Shown here: positions 43,825 to 52,761 of the stretch, piece by piece
Position numbering within the stretch: the stretch's first letter is position 1
How the letters are laid out: the number at the start of each line of letters is the position of its first letter
Assembly: GCF_013285385.1 (NCBI RefSeq)
Contig: NZ_CP054212.1
Coordinates: 2,294,001-2,358,000, forward strand
Origin: Paramixta manurensis
GTDB lineage: Bacteria; Pseudomonadota; Gammaproteobacteria; Enterobacterales; Enterobacteriaceae
Reading direction: 5' to 3'
DNA length: 64,000 nt
Program-made: the position numbers and the translations under genes
Notes under the pieces: generated by a model
Told to the model about the DNA's origin: nothing
What the model saw: only the letters and a program-made list of their open reading frames with translations
Database searches by the model: none

Positions 43825-45000
43825 ATGAGCCTGCACAAATCTTGGGTTAGTCAGAGTCAGCGTCTGTTAGGGACAGCGTTACTTATTGCCCTGCTCGCCG
43901 GGTGTGATAATGGCGTGGCGCAAAACGCCGCGCCGCCAGCGCCTGCGGTCAGCGCGGCTGATGTGGTGGTCAAACCGATTAGCCAGTGGGATAGTTTTAA
44001 TGGACGGATTGAGGCGGTAGAAAGTGTTCAGCTCCGACCGCGCGTTTCGGGTTACATCGATCGGGTTAACTATACCGATGGTCAGGAAGTGAAAAAAGGC
44101 CAGGTGCTGTTTACCATTGATGACCGCACCTACCGCGCCGCGCTGGAGCAGGCCCAGGCGGAACTGGCGCGCGCAAAAACGCAAGCCAGCCTGGCGCGTA
44201 GCGAGGCCAGTCGCACCGATAAGTTAGTAAACACTAACGTGGTATCCCGTGAGGAGTGGGAGCAACGTCGTTCTTCGGCTACACAGGCACAGGCTGATAT
44301 GCTGGCGGCGCAGGCGGCGGTCGATGCCGCGCAACTGAACCTTGATTTCACCAAAGTGACGGCGCCAATCGATGGACGTGCCAGCCGGGCGTTAATCACC
44401 ACCGGTAACCTGGTCACTGCCGGCGATAGCGCGAGCGTGTTAACCACGCTGGTGTCGCAGAATACCGTTTACGTCTATTTTGATGTTGATGAAGCAACCT
44501 ATCTTCATTACCAAAGTCTTGCCCGTAGCGGTCAGGGCCCCTCGACAAACCACACGTCTTTGCCGGTTGAAATTGGGCTGGTCGGCGAAGAGGGTTACCC
44601 GCATCCGGGTAAGGTAGATTTTCTCGATAACCAGTTAACGCCAGGCACCGGCACCATTCGTATGCGCGCCGTACTGGATAACGCTCAACGCCAGTTTACC
44701 CCGGGGTTATTTGCCCGCGTACGTCTGCCTGGCAGCGCCGAATTTAGCGCCATGCTGATTGACGATAAAGCGGTATTAACCGATCAGGATCGTAAATACG
44801 TCTATATCGTTGATAAAGAAGGTAAAGCGCAGCGGCGCGATATCACGCCTGGCCGCCTTGCATCAGGTCTACGTATCGTGCAACAGGGTCTGAATCCTGG
44901 CGATAAAGTCATTATTGATGGTTTACAAAAAGTGTTTATGCCGGGTATGCCGGTTAACGCCAAAACCGTTGCCATGACCACCAGCTCCACCCTTAACTGA
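43825..45000 (+). CDS. oqxA: RND efflux periplasmic adaptor (OqxA-like)
   Basis: A 391-residue periplasmic adaptor with a lipoprotein signal (LLIALLAGCDNG). It has the biotinyl-lipoyl halves (VQLRPRVSGYIDRVNYTDGQEV and FTKVTAPIDGRASRALIT), a coiled-coil hairpin between them (about 105-165) and a beta-barrel domain. It is closest in style to OqxA/MexE. It links the RND pump to an outer-membrane TolC channel, which is not encoded here. The ATG at 43825 was preferred to one 30 nt upstream because it places the signal peptide normally. Confidence 0.9.
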   Translation: MSLHKSWVSQSQRLLGTALLIALLAGCDNGVAQNAAPPAPAVSAADVVVKPISQWDSFNGRIEAVESVQLRPRVSGYIDRVNYTDGQEVKKGQVLFTIDDRTYRAALEQAQAELARAKTQASLARSEASRTDKLVNTNVVSREEWEQRRSSATQAQADMLAAQAAVDAAQLNLDFTKVTAPIDGRASRALITTGNLVTAGDSASVLTTLVSQNTVYVYFDVDEATYLHYQSLARSGQGPSTNHTSLPVEIGLVGEEGYPHPGKVDFLDNQLTPGTGTIRMRAVLDNAQRQFTPGLFARVRLPGSAEFSAMLIDDKAVLTDQDRKYVYIVDKEGKAQRRDITPGRLASGLRIVQQGLNPGDKVIIDGLQKVFMPGMPVNAKTVAMTTSSTLN

Positions 45001-45024
45001 TCCCTTGACCTGAGAATCTGACGC

Positions 45025-48000
45025 ATGGACTTTTCCCGCTTTTTTATCGACCGGCCGATCTTCGCCGCGGTGCTGTCGATCCTGATTTTTGTGACAGGAG
45101 TAATCGCGATCCCGCTGTTGCCGGTCAGTGAATATCCTGATGTGGTACCGCCAAGCGTGCAGGTACGCGCGGAGTATCCGGGGGCCAACCCGAAAGTGAT
45201 TGCCGAAACCGTGGCGACGCCGCTGGAAGAAGCGATCAACGGCGTTGAAAATATGATGTACATGAAATCGGTTGCCGGTTCTGATGGCGTGCTGGTGACG
45301 ACGGTAACCTTCCGTCCGGGCACCGATCCCGATCAGGCACAGGTTCAAGTACAAAACCGCGTCTCGCAAGCTGAAGCACGCTTACCGGAAGATGTGCGCC
45401 GATTGGGTATTACCACTCAGAAACAGTCGCCGACGCTGACCCTGGTGGTGCACCTGTTCTCACCGAAAGGTAAATATGATTCGCTCTATCTGCGCAATTA
45501 CGCCACCTTAAAAGTAAAAGATGAACTGGCGCGCCTGCCGGGCGTCGGTCAGATTCAGATTTTCGGTGCCGGTGAATATGCGATGCGTATCTGGCTGGAT
45601 CCGAATAAAGTGGCGGCGCGCGGCCTCACCGCTTCCGACGTTGTGGCGGCGATGCAGGAGCAAAACGTGCAGGTTTCCGCCGGGCAATTGGGTGCCGAAC
45701 CGTTGCCGAAAGAGAGTGACTTCCTGATTTCGATTAACGCCCAGGGCCGCCTGCAGAGTGAAGAAGAGTTTGGCAACATCATTCTGAAAACGGCGGAGGA
45801 TGGATCGCTGGTGCGTTTGCGTGATGTGGCGCGCATTGAAATGGGTTCCGGCAGTTATGCTCTGCGCTCGCAGTTGAATAATAAAGATGCGGTCGGGATT
45901 GGTATCTTCCAGTCGCCCGGCGCAAATGCTATTGACCTCTCTAACGAAGTACGCGCCAAAATGCGTGAGTTGGCCACGCGTTTCCCGGACGATGTGCAGT
46001 GGGCGGCGCCGTATGATCCTACGGTTTTCGTGCGTGACTCGATCCATGCGGTGGTGCAAACCCTGCTGGAAGCGGTGGTGCTGGTGGTACTGGTGGTTAT
46101 CCTGTTCCTGCAAACCTGGCGCGCTTCTATCATCCCGTTAATCGCGGTGCCAGTGTCGGTGGTGGGAACCTTTAGCATTCTCTATTTGCTCGGTTTCTCG
46201 CTCAACACCCTGAGTTTGTTCGGCCTGGTGTTGGCTATCGGCATCGTGGTGGATGACGCCATCGTGGTGGTGGAGAACGTTGAGCGCAATATTGAAGAGG
46301 GGCTAGCCCCGCTGCAGGCGGCGCATCAGGCAATGCGGGAAGTGTCCGGGCCGATTATCGCTATCGCATTAGTGTTGTGCGCTGTATTTGTGCCAATGGC
46401 CTTCCTTTCCGGTGTGACCGGCCAGTTCTATAAGCAGTTTGCGGTCACCATCGCCATTTCAACGGTCATTTCCGCCATCAACTCGCTGACGCTCTCTCCG
46501 GCGCTAGCCGCCCTGCTGCTTAAACCGCATGGCGCGCCGAAAGATATGCCGACACGCTTGATCGACCGCTTGTTCGGTTGGCTGTTCCGCCCGTTTAACC
46601 GCTTGTTTCATCGCGGTTCGGACGGCTATCAAGGCCTTGTCGCGAAGACTCTGGGACGTCGCGGCGCGGTATTTGTGGTCTATGTGCTGTTATTAGGCGC
46701 CGCCGGAGTGATGTTTAAAGCGGTGCCGGGCGGCTTTATCCCCACTCAAGATAAACTTTATCTGATTGGTGGCGTAAAAATGCCGGAAGGATCGTCGCTG
46801 GCGCGTACCGATGAGGTCATTCGTAAAATGAGTGAAATCGGTATGAATACCGAAGGCGTGGATTATTCGGTTGCGTTTCCAGGCCTGAATGCGTTGCAAT
46901 TTACCAATACACCGAATACCGGGACAGTGTTCTTCGGCCTGAAACCGTTTGACCAGCGTAAACACTCCGCTGCGCAGATTAACGCGGAAATCAATGCCAA
47001 AATTGCGCAGATCCAGCAAGGTTTTGGCTTCTCGATTCTACCGCCGCCCATTTTGGGGCTCGGTCAGGGTTCCGGTTATTCGCTCTACGTGCAGGACCGG
47101 GCCGGTTTAGGCTATGGCGCGCTGCAAAACGCGATTAATACCCTGTCAGGCGCGATTATGCAGACGCCAGGGATGCATTTCCCGATCTCGACCTATCAGG
47201 CTAACGTACCGCAGTTAGATGTTCAGGTTGACCGCGATAAAGCCAAGGCGCAAGGCGTATCGCTGACGGAGTTGTTTGGTACGCTGCAAACGTATCTGGG
47301 ATCGTCTTATATCAATGACTTTAACCAGTTTGGACGTACCTGGCGCGTAATGGCGCAAGCCGATGGCCCTTACCGTGAGAGCGTCGAAGATATCGCTAAC
47401 CTGCGCACCCGTAATAACCAGGGCGACATGGTACCGATTGGCAGCATGGTACACATTGGCACCACCTATGGCCCGGACCCGGTGATCCGTTATAACGGCT
47501 ACCCGGCGGCGGACCTGATTGGCGATGCCGATCCACGCGTGCTCTCCTCTACCCAAGCCATGACCAAGCTGGAAGCGATGTCTCAACAGTTGCTACCGAA
47601 CGGTATGAATATCGAATGGACCGATCTGAGCTATCAGCAGGCGACACAAGGGAATACCGCGATTATTGTGTTCCCGGTAGCGGTGTTGTTGGCTTTCCTG
47701 GTACTGGCGGCGCTGTATGAAAGCTGGACGTTGCCGCTGGCGGTGATCCTGATTGTCCCAATGACCATGCTTTCCGCGCTATTCGGTGTTTGGTTAACCG
47801 GTGGCGATAACAACGTGTTTGTGCAGGTCGGTTTGGTGGTATTGATGGGGCTGGCCTGTAAGAATGCGATCCTGATCGTTGAGTTCGCTCGTGAACTGGA
47901 GATGCAGGGTAAAGGCATTATGGAGGCGGCGTTAGAAGCGTGCCGCTTGCGTTTGCGCCCTATTGTTATGACCTCGATTGCTTTTATCGCCGGAACCATT

Positions 48001-48180
48001 CCGCTGATCCTCGGCCACGGTGCCGGTGCGGAAGTACGCGGCGTCACCGGCATTACCGTATTCTCTGGTATGTTAGGGGTGACGTTATTTGGTCTGTTCC
48101 TGACGCCCGTGTTTTACGTCACGCTGCGTAAGTTGGTGACGCGTAATAAAACCACCATGGTGGTGCAGCACGAAGCATAA
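45025..48180 (+). CDS. oqxB: RND multidrug efflux transporter (OqxB-like)
   Basis: A 1051-residue proton-driven pump of the HAE-1 RND family. It opens with FSRFFIDRPIFAAVLSI, and the transmembrane proton-relay motif VLAIGIVVDDAIVVVENVERN with two Asp in helix 4 is present. The length and sequence are of OqxB/MexF type, which export quinolones, chloramphenicol and other drugs. It follows the adaptor gene by 24 nt and ends at a strong terminator. Confidence 0.92.
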   Translation: MDFSRFFIDRPIFAAVLSILIFVTGVIAIPLLPVSEYPDVVPPSVQVRAEYPGANPKVIAETVATPLEEAINGVENMMYMKSVAGSDGVLVTTVTFRPGTDPDQAQVQVQNRVSQAEARLPEDVRRLGITTQKQSPTLTLVVHLFSPKGKYDSLYLRNYATLKVKDELARLPGVGQIQIFGAGEYAMRIWLDPNKVAARGLTASDVVAAMQEQNVQVSAGQLGAEPLPKESDFLISINAQGRLQSEEEFGNIILKTAEDGSLVRLRDVARIEMGSGSYALRSQLNNKDAVGIGIFQSPGANAIDLSNEVRAKMRELATRFPDDVQWAAPYDPTVFVRDSIHAVVQTLLEAVVLVVLVVILFLQTWRASIIPLIAVPVSVVGTFSILYLLGFSLNTLSLFGLVLAIGIVVDDAIVVVENVERNIEEGLAPLQAAHQAMREVSGPIIAIALVLCAVFVPMAFLSGVTGQFYKQFAVTIAISTVISAINSLTLSPALAALLLKPHGAPKDMPTRLIDRLFGWLFRPFNRLFHRGSDGYQGLVAKTLGRRGAVFVVYVLLLGAAGVMFKAVPGGFIPTQDKLYLIGGVKMPEGSSLARTDEVIRKMSEIGMNTEGVDYSVAFPGLNALQFTNTPNTGTVFFGLKPFDQRKHSAAQINAEINAKIAQIQQGFGFSILPPPILGLGQGSGYSLYVQDRAGLGYGALQNAINTLSGAIMQTPGMHFPISTYQANVPQLDVQVDRDKAKAQGVSLTELFGTLQTYLGSSYINDFNQFGRTWRVMAQADGPYRESVEDIANLRTRNNQGDMVPIGSMVHIGTTYGPDPVIRYNGYPAADLIGDADPRVLSSTQAMTKLEAMSQQLLPNGMNIEWTDLSYQQATQGNTAIIVFPVAVLLAFLVLAALYESWTLPLAVILIVPMTMLSALFGVWLTGGDNNVFVQVGLVVLMGLACKNAILIVEFARELEMQGKGIMEAALEACRLRLRPIVMTSIAFIAGTIPLILGHGAGAEVRGVTGITVFSGMLGVTLFGLFLTPVFYVTLRKLVTRNKTTMVVQHEA

Positions 48181-48186
48181 GCCAGA

Positions 48187-48227
48187 TGGGTTGCGGGAGG
48201 TGATTGCCGCCCGTAACCCAATTTTTT
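48187..48227 (+). terminator. Rho-independent terminator after oqxB
   Basis: TGGGTTGCGGG pairs with CCCGTAACCCA (one G-T) and is followed by ATTTTTT. It isolates oqxAB from the following gene, which therefore needs its own promoter. Confidence 0.9.
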
Positions 48228-48234
48228 GTGTGTG

Positions 48235-48262
48235 GGAACTCTTGCATTCAATATTCCACTTA
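48235..48262 (+). promoter_or_regulatory. HrpL-type promoter (hrp box)
   Basis: GGAACT-N15-CCACTTA agrees with the hrp box GGAACC-N15/16-CCAC-NN-A except for T at the sixth base. It ends 33 bp before the start codon of the next gene and follows a terminator, exactly where a promoter is needed. Confidence 0.8.
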
Positions 48263-48295
48263 ACTCCGTCAGCCTTACTTTAGAGGTGCCGGATT

Positions 48296-49378
48296 ATGCC
48301 CGTGGATATGCTCACTTCATCAACCTCAAATGCCTGGTTACGCGGGGTAGATAGTTATACGCCGCCACTGGATGAAACCAGCCTCCAGCCGCAGGATAAA
48401 TCGTCATTACCCACTAATGGCGCCGTTAGCTACCTCCAGTCGCCGAATAATGCCATCAATTTTGGTAACACTTCCGCACATCCTCCAGTTAATAATCTGG
48501 CGAAATCGGCGCCGAATAACGGCGGCGATGATCTTGGGCAGTTATTACGCGAGCTGATTAGCCAGATAATGATGGCGCTTTCAAAATTTATGCAAGGTAA
48601 CCAACCGTCTAATGACTCAGCATCCGGCGGTGATAATAGTGCCAGTTCACCACCGCCGGTTTCTTCACGCCCGGCGGTGCCGCAGGATAATAGCGTGACG
48701 CCGCCGCAGAATGAAAAACCCCAGGCCGTCTCTCCGCCGCCCACGCAGTCCACGCCGCCGCTTTCTTCGGATGGGACGCAAAAACCGTCCGGTCAGTCAT
48801 CCACACCTGCCGCCGCAGGCGATGGGCCCAATGCCGGGAGTGGCCCGCGTACCTTTAATATAACCAATCAGGAAGATCATCCGATCAAAGTCGGCCAGTT
48901 TGATAAAGATAATAAACTGGTGGCGGAAATGACCTTACAACCCGGCCAAAGTGGGCAGATGCATTATCAGAATGATTTTACCGGTCTGTTAAAACAATCG
49001 GATGCCGACGGGAAGTATAAAGACGACGCCAGCAGACTGGAGTTTTTCGACGGTTATGTGAATACCAGCGATATTGATGGGCGCAACGCGGCGATTTACG
49101 CCACCGATCATAAAGGCTTTGAAATTGGCGATACGAAAAGCATTGCCGATAGCGCGCCGGATGACATCGTTTCCCGTGATTCGGCCGGAAACAAAACCAT
49201 TGCCGGTTTCTATGATGGTTCAACCGATAAGATGAAGGAAGGTGGGGAGTTTATGACTGACCAACTGGGCACCGGTATGACCTATATGCACCCGGATGAT
49301 GACAAGTTGCCGCAGGGGCAAAACCCGATGCGCCACACTGACTCAATGACGCTGGATGTTACCTTTGATGATGCATAA
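48296..49378 (+). CDS. Harpin-like, probably type III-secreted protein
   Basis: A 360-residue, cysteine-free, acidic protein. Residues 1-75 are Ser/Asn/Pro-rich, 79-100 form an amphipathic helix (GQLLRELISQIMMALSKFMQ), 101-184 are a Pro/Ser/Gly-rich linker, and 185-360 form a compact-looking domain rich in Asp and Gly that I cannot assign to a family. Absence of Cys, polar N-terminus and amphipathic helix resemble harpins such as HrpN and HrpW, but the pectate-lyase domain of HrpW is absent. The hrp box upstream supports HrpL control. The ATG follows GAGG. It interrupts the rarA-oqxAB-oqxR locus. Confidence 0.78.
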   Translation: MPVDMLTSSTSNAWLRGVDSYTPPLDETSLQPQDKSSLPTNGAVSYLQSPNNAINFGNTSAHPPVNNLAKSAPNNGGDDLGQLLRELISQIMMALSKFMQGNQPSNDSASGGDNSASSPPPVSSRPAVPQDNSVTPPQNEKPQAVSPPPTQSTPPLSSDGTQKPSGQSSTPAAAGDGPNAGSGPRTFNITNQEDHPIKVGQFDKDNKLVAEMTLQPGQSGQMHYQNDFTGLLKQSDADGKYKDDASRLEFFDGYVNTSDIDGRNAAIYATDHKGFEIGDTKSIADSAPDDIVSRDSAGNKTIAGFYDGSTDKMKEGGEFMTDQLGTGMTYMHPDDDKLPQGQNPMRHTDSMTLDVTFDDA

Positions 49379-49388
49379 CACCGCCAGC

Positions 49389-49405
49389 GGGCTTAACGCC
49401 CTTTT
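49389..49405 (+). terminator. Short terminator after the harpin-like gene
   Basis: GGGC-TTAAC-GCCC followed by TTTT, 10 bp past the stop. It overlaps the end of the convergent oqxR gene. Confidence 0.5.
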
Positions 49406-49872
49406 GAGCACAGCGCATCAATATCGGGTACTGAAACGCAGCCGCTGATGTCACCTTTTTTCACTTCTTCGAGCGCACTGGCGACAGTATGGCGCGCCAG
49501 AACATCCAGAGAGGCTTGTTCGGCTTCATCAGCGATTGACTTAAAATACCAGCAGGCATTAGCGCTGACCACGCAGCGGGCGGGAACATCCGGGCGCGAC
49601 GCCCACAGTTTTTTATCTTCAATGACCGAAACGTAAATATCGCGTAGGGTAATTTGTTCAGCCGGGCGACCAAGATGAATAGAACCGGTACGCCCCAGCG
49701 TTGAAACGATAATACCGTCACGCGTGAGCGGAACCATTAATTTACGGATAAAACTCGGGTTCGCTTCCAGGCCATAAGCCAGAATCGCACTGGTCGAACG
49801 TTTACCCAACTGCTCCGCCATCGCTACGCTGAGAACCATCTGCAAAGCTGTCGGGAAGCGGTAATCTAACAT
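49393..49872 (-). CDS. oqxR: Rrf2-family repressor OqxR-like
   Basis: A 159-residue Rrf2-family regulator with an N-terminal winged helix. AILAYGLEANPSFIRKLMVPL is the recognition region and RTGSIHLGRPAEQITLRDIY the wing and following helix. Three cysteines (CVVSANAC and SGCVS) occur in the C-terminal half, but not in the classic Fe-S ligand spacing. In Klebsiella oqxR, downstream of oqxAB, represses rarA and oqxAB; the same order supports the call. The ATG at 49872 has AGGA 7 nt upstream; a longer start at 49914 is less likely. Confidence 0.85.
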   Translation of the reverse strand: MLDYRFPTALQMVLSVAMAEQLGKRSTSAILAYGLEANPSFIRKLMVPLTRDGIIVSTLGRTGSIHLGRPAEQITLRDIYVSVIEDKKLWASRPDVPARCVVSANACWYFKSIADEAEQASLDVLARHTVASALEEVKKGDISGCVSVPDIDALCSKGR

Positions 49873-50011
49873 TTCATCTTCCTGGGTTGCGGTGAATCTT
49901 CTACTTTTTGGCACCGCGGCTGTGAATAATCAATGAGCAGCAATATAACAAACGCAGTGCCTTTTTAGAAGTAACCCTCGGTTTACAGGGCACATAATAA
50001 CCATTTTGCGG

Positions 50012-50953
50012 TTACCTTGGGTGGTGACGGTGCCCTAATACCGAGGCGCCTATCAGGCCGCCATTTTCGGCAAACTGCCCAACCACCACCAACGGTTGCT
50101 CGGTCCGCCGCAATATAAGCTGTTTGACCCGGCGATCAAGTAAGGCGATCAACGCCGGTTCTGACGCCATCCCGCCGCCCACCACGACGCGGGCCGCGCC
50201 AGTGACGTTAAGCACCCAGGCCAGCGGCTCGCTAACCAGCTCGCACCATACCACTAAAGTACGCTGGGCCCTCGCCTGCCCGGCATGCCAGGCCGTGACA
50301 ATCTGTTGGCTGCTGAGCGCTTCGCCATAGAGTTGCTGATACAGACGTTCAATACCGCGTGCGCCGCCAACCGTATCCAGACACCCCTGCTGCCCGCAAG
50401 CGCAAGGAAGACGGGGTAGTTGTAGCGGTTCAGATTCATCAGCCAATTGCAGCGCGGTACGCATAATCGGCCCATGCCCCCATTCGCCGCAGATACCGGC
50501 AGTGCCCTGAATGATATTGCCATCAATCACCAACCCGCCGCCGACGCCGCTACCGAGGATCGCGCCAAACACAATACGCTCTCCCTGCCCTTTACCCGCC
50601 ACCGCTTCCGCCAACACAAAACAGTCGGCATCGTTGGCAACCACCACCGGACGCGCCAGATGGCGCTGTAATGTCTCCGCCACGCGCCGATAGTGAAACG
50701 CCGGTATATTACTGGCATACACCTCACCACTATCGGCATCCACCAATCCGGCAGTCGAAATCGCCAGCGGCGCATCATCACCGGACAACGCACGGTACTC
50801 ATTAAGCAGCGTTTGGACGGCATCACAGAATGCGGTCCAGTCATTCACCGGCATCGGAACACGTTTCACCGCTGCAATTTCGCCAGGACGCACCGAAAGA
50901 CCGCTTTTGATGAATGAGCCGCCAATATCAAGGCAGACTACCGCTTTTGTCAT
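50012..50953 (-). CDS. ROK-family sugar kinase
   Basis: A 313-residue ROK kinase. The ATP phosphate motif LDIGGSFIKSGL, the catalytic Asp in VVANDADCFVLAE, the GSGVGGGLVIDG loop and the zinc site CACGQQGC are all present. ROK kinases of this size phosphorylate N-acetylglucosamine, N-acetylmannosamine, glucose and similar sugars. It is the last gene after a dipeptide-type ABC transporter, with a 4-nt overlap, so it probably acts on a sugar released from the imported compound. Confidence 0.9.
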   Translation of the reverse strand: MTKAVVCLDIGGSFIKSGLSVRPGEIAAVKRVPMPVNDWTAFCDAVQTLLNEYRALSGDDAPLAISTAGLVDADSGEVYASNIPAFHYRRVAETLQRHLARPVVVANDADCFVLAEAVAGKGQGERIVFGAILGSGVGGGLVIDGNIIQGTAGICGEWGHGPIMRTALQLADESEPLQLPRLPCACGQQGCLDTVGGARGIERLYQQLYGEALSSQQIVTAWHAGQARAQRTLVVWCELVSEPLAWVLNVTGAARVVVGGGMASEPALIALLDRRVKQLILRRTEQPLVVVGQFAENGGLIGASVLGHRHHPR

Positions 50954-51813
50954 GAACGTTTATCCATTAAATCACGCAGGCCATCGCCTAACACATTAAA
51001 ACCAAGTACTGACAACACAATCGCCAAGCCAGGAAACAGAGAAACGCCAATATTCACACCCAGGAAATTGCGCCCATCGCTCATCATGGTTCCCCACTCC
51101 GGGGTTGGCGGTTGTACGCCCAGCCCAAGGAAAGAGAGACTGGCGGCAGCCAACACCACGGTACCGGCAGTCAGCGTCGATTGTACAATAATCGGCCCCA
51201 TCGCATTCCGCAGAATGTAGTGTACAACAATGCGGTAATAGCCAATACCCAACGCCTGCGCGGCCTCAACATACTCCATGCTCTTCAGGCTAAGCGTAAG
51301 ATTGCGGCTTAAACGCGCATAGACCGGTACTGAGAAGAGTGCGATGGCGATCAGCATATTGAGCAGCCCCTCTCCTAATACACTCACGATCAGGATCGCC
51401 AGCACAATACCGGGAAAGGCGAAAATCACATCCATCAGCCACATGATCGCCTGGTCAGGCAAACGCCCGCTCAGGCCAGCGACGATACCGAGCGGCACAC
51501 CAATCGCCAGGGAAATCCCCACGCTCATCACCACCTCGAAGACCGAAATCCGCGCCCCGTAAACAATGCGGGAGAAAATATCGCGTCCGTAATCATCGGT
51601 ACCGAACCAATGTTCAGCCGAGGGCGGCACCAGCGTGTTAAGCAAATCCTGCGTGTAGGGGTCATGGCTGGCGATAAGTGGCGCGAGCAGCGCCATTAAG
51701 AGAATAATGCCGACTAATAGCGACCCTAGCGTAATGGCTGGATGTCGCCATAACCAGCGCAGTGTGCGAAATCTACGCACTGAAGGGGCGTGATCCACGT
51801 TGCTGAGATTCAT
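50950..51813 (-). CDS. Dipeptide-type ABC permease (DppC/GsiD-like)
   Basis: A 287-residue inner-membrane permease of the DppC/OppC/GsiD type with six helices, the N-terminal OppC signature HPAITLGSLLVG and FGTDDYGRDIFSRI, and an EAA-like loop (VEAAQALGIGYYRIVVHYIL). It pairs with the upstream DppB-type permease, with a 1-nt overlap (TAATG). Confidence 0.92.
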   Translation of the reverse strand: MNLSNVDHAPSVRRFRTLRWLWRHPAITLGSLLVGIILLMALLAPLIASHDPYTQDLLNTLVPPSAEHWFGTDDYGRDIFSRIVYGARISVFEVVMSVGISLAIGVPLGIVAGLSGRLPDQAIMWLMDVIFAFPGIVLAILIVSVLGEGLLNMLIAIALFSVPVYARLSRNLTLSLKSMEYVEAAQALGIGYYRIVVHYILRNAMGPIIVQSTLTAGTVVLAAASLSFLGLGVQPPTPEWGTMMSDGRNFLGVNIGVSLFPGLAIVLSVLGFNVLGDGLRDLMDKRS

Positions 51814-52733
51814 TAGTCGAACCTTATTTTTGGATTAAGTAACGCAATGGCGATTTCCCCCAACAGGTTCATTACCACTACTCCTGCGACGGCAATCATG
51901 GTGACACCCTGAATGACCGGATAATCACGATAACGGACTGAATCGACCAACAGTCGCCCGATGCCCGGCCAGTTAAAGACCGACTCGGTTACCACCGCGC
52001 CGCCAATCAGGCTACCGAAATTCAGCGCAATAATAGTGACGATGGGAATCAATGCATTACGTAACGCATGGCGCCAGTAAACTTGCCCGGGCGCCAGCCC
52101 TTTGGCGCGGGCAGTACGAATATAATCTTCGGATAGCACATCGATCACGCTGGAACGTGTCATACGCGCCATCACCGCCATTGGCAAAATGGCCAGGGAG
52201 ATAGTCGGCATGATGTAGCTTTTCCAGCTATCGGCACCCAACAAGGGTAACCAACCCAGTTGAACCGAAAAGGTATTCATTGCCATCAGCGCTAACCAGA
52301 AGTTCGCCACCGAAGCACCGGCGATAGCCAACAACATCACCAGATGGTCAGGTGTGCGATTACGGTATACCGCGCCGATCATCCCGGCGGGAATACCGAA
52401 CAGTAGCGCCAATAACCACGACAATACCGCCAGCGCTAATGTGTAGGGCAAACGGTCGCTAATCTCCTTCATCACCGGCTCTTGTGATTTGAGCGACATG
52501 CCTAAATCACCGTGTAACATGCCGCCGACGAAATGCAGATATTGCAGCGGTAGCGGGCGATCTAACCCAAGCCGAACCCGCATATGTTCTACCGCCTCCT
52601 GCGGCGCTTCCGGCCCGGCCATTAAACGCGCCGGATCGCCGGGTAACGCACGGATGGCGATAAAAATAATCATCGAGACACCGAGTAAGATCAGCGGCAG
52701 CGAGAGTATTTTCTTGATGACGTAGACTTTCAT
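51813..52733 (-). CDS. Dipeptide-type ABC permease (DppB/GsiC-like)
   Basis: A 306-residue permease of the DppB/OppB/GsiC type. Six helices, the ALPGDPARLMAGP segment and the EAA loop (EDYIRTARAKGLAPGQVYWRH) are present. It follows the binding-protein gene by 28 nt and forms the channel together with the next permease. Confidence 0.92.
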   Translation of the reverse strand: MKVYVIKKILSLPLILLGVSMIIFIAIRALPGDPARLMAGPEAPQEAVEHMRVRLGLDRPLPLQYLHFVGGMLHGDLGMSLKSQEPVMKEISDRLPYTLALAVLSWLLALLFGIPAGMIGAVYRNRTPDHLVMLLAIAGASVANFWLALMAMNTFSVQLGWLPLLGADSWKSYIMPTISLAILPMAVMARMTRSSVIDVLSEDYIRTARAKGLAPGQVYWRHALRNALIPIVTIIALNFGSLIGGAVVTESVFNWPGIGRLLVDSVRYRDYPVIQGVTMIAVAGVVVMNLLGEIAIALLNPKIRFD

Positions 52734-52761
52734 CGTCTTCTCCGGCGGCGGGTTTTAGTCG

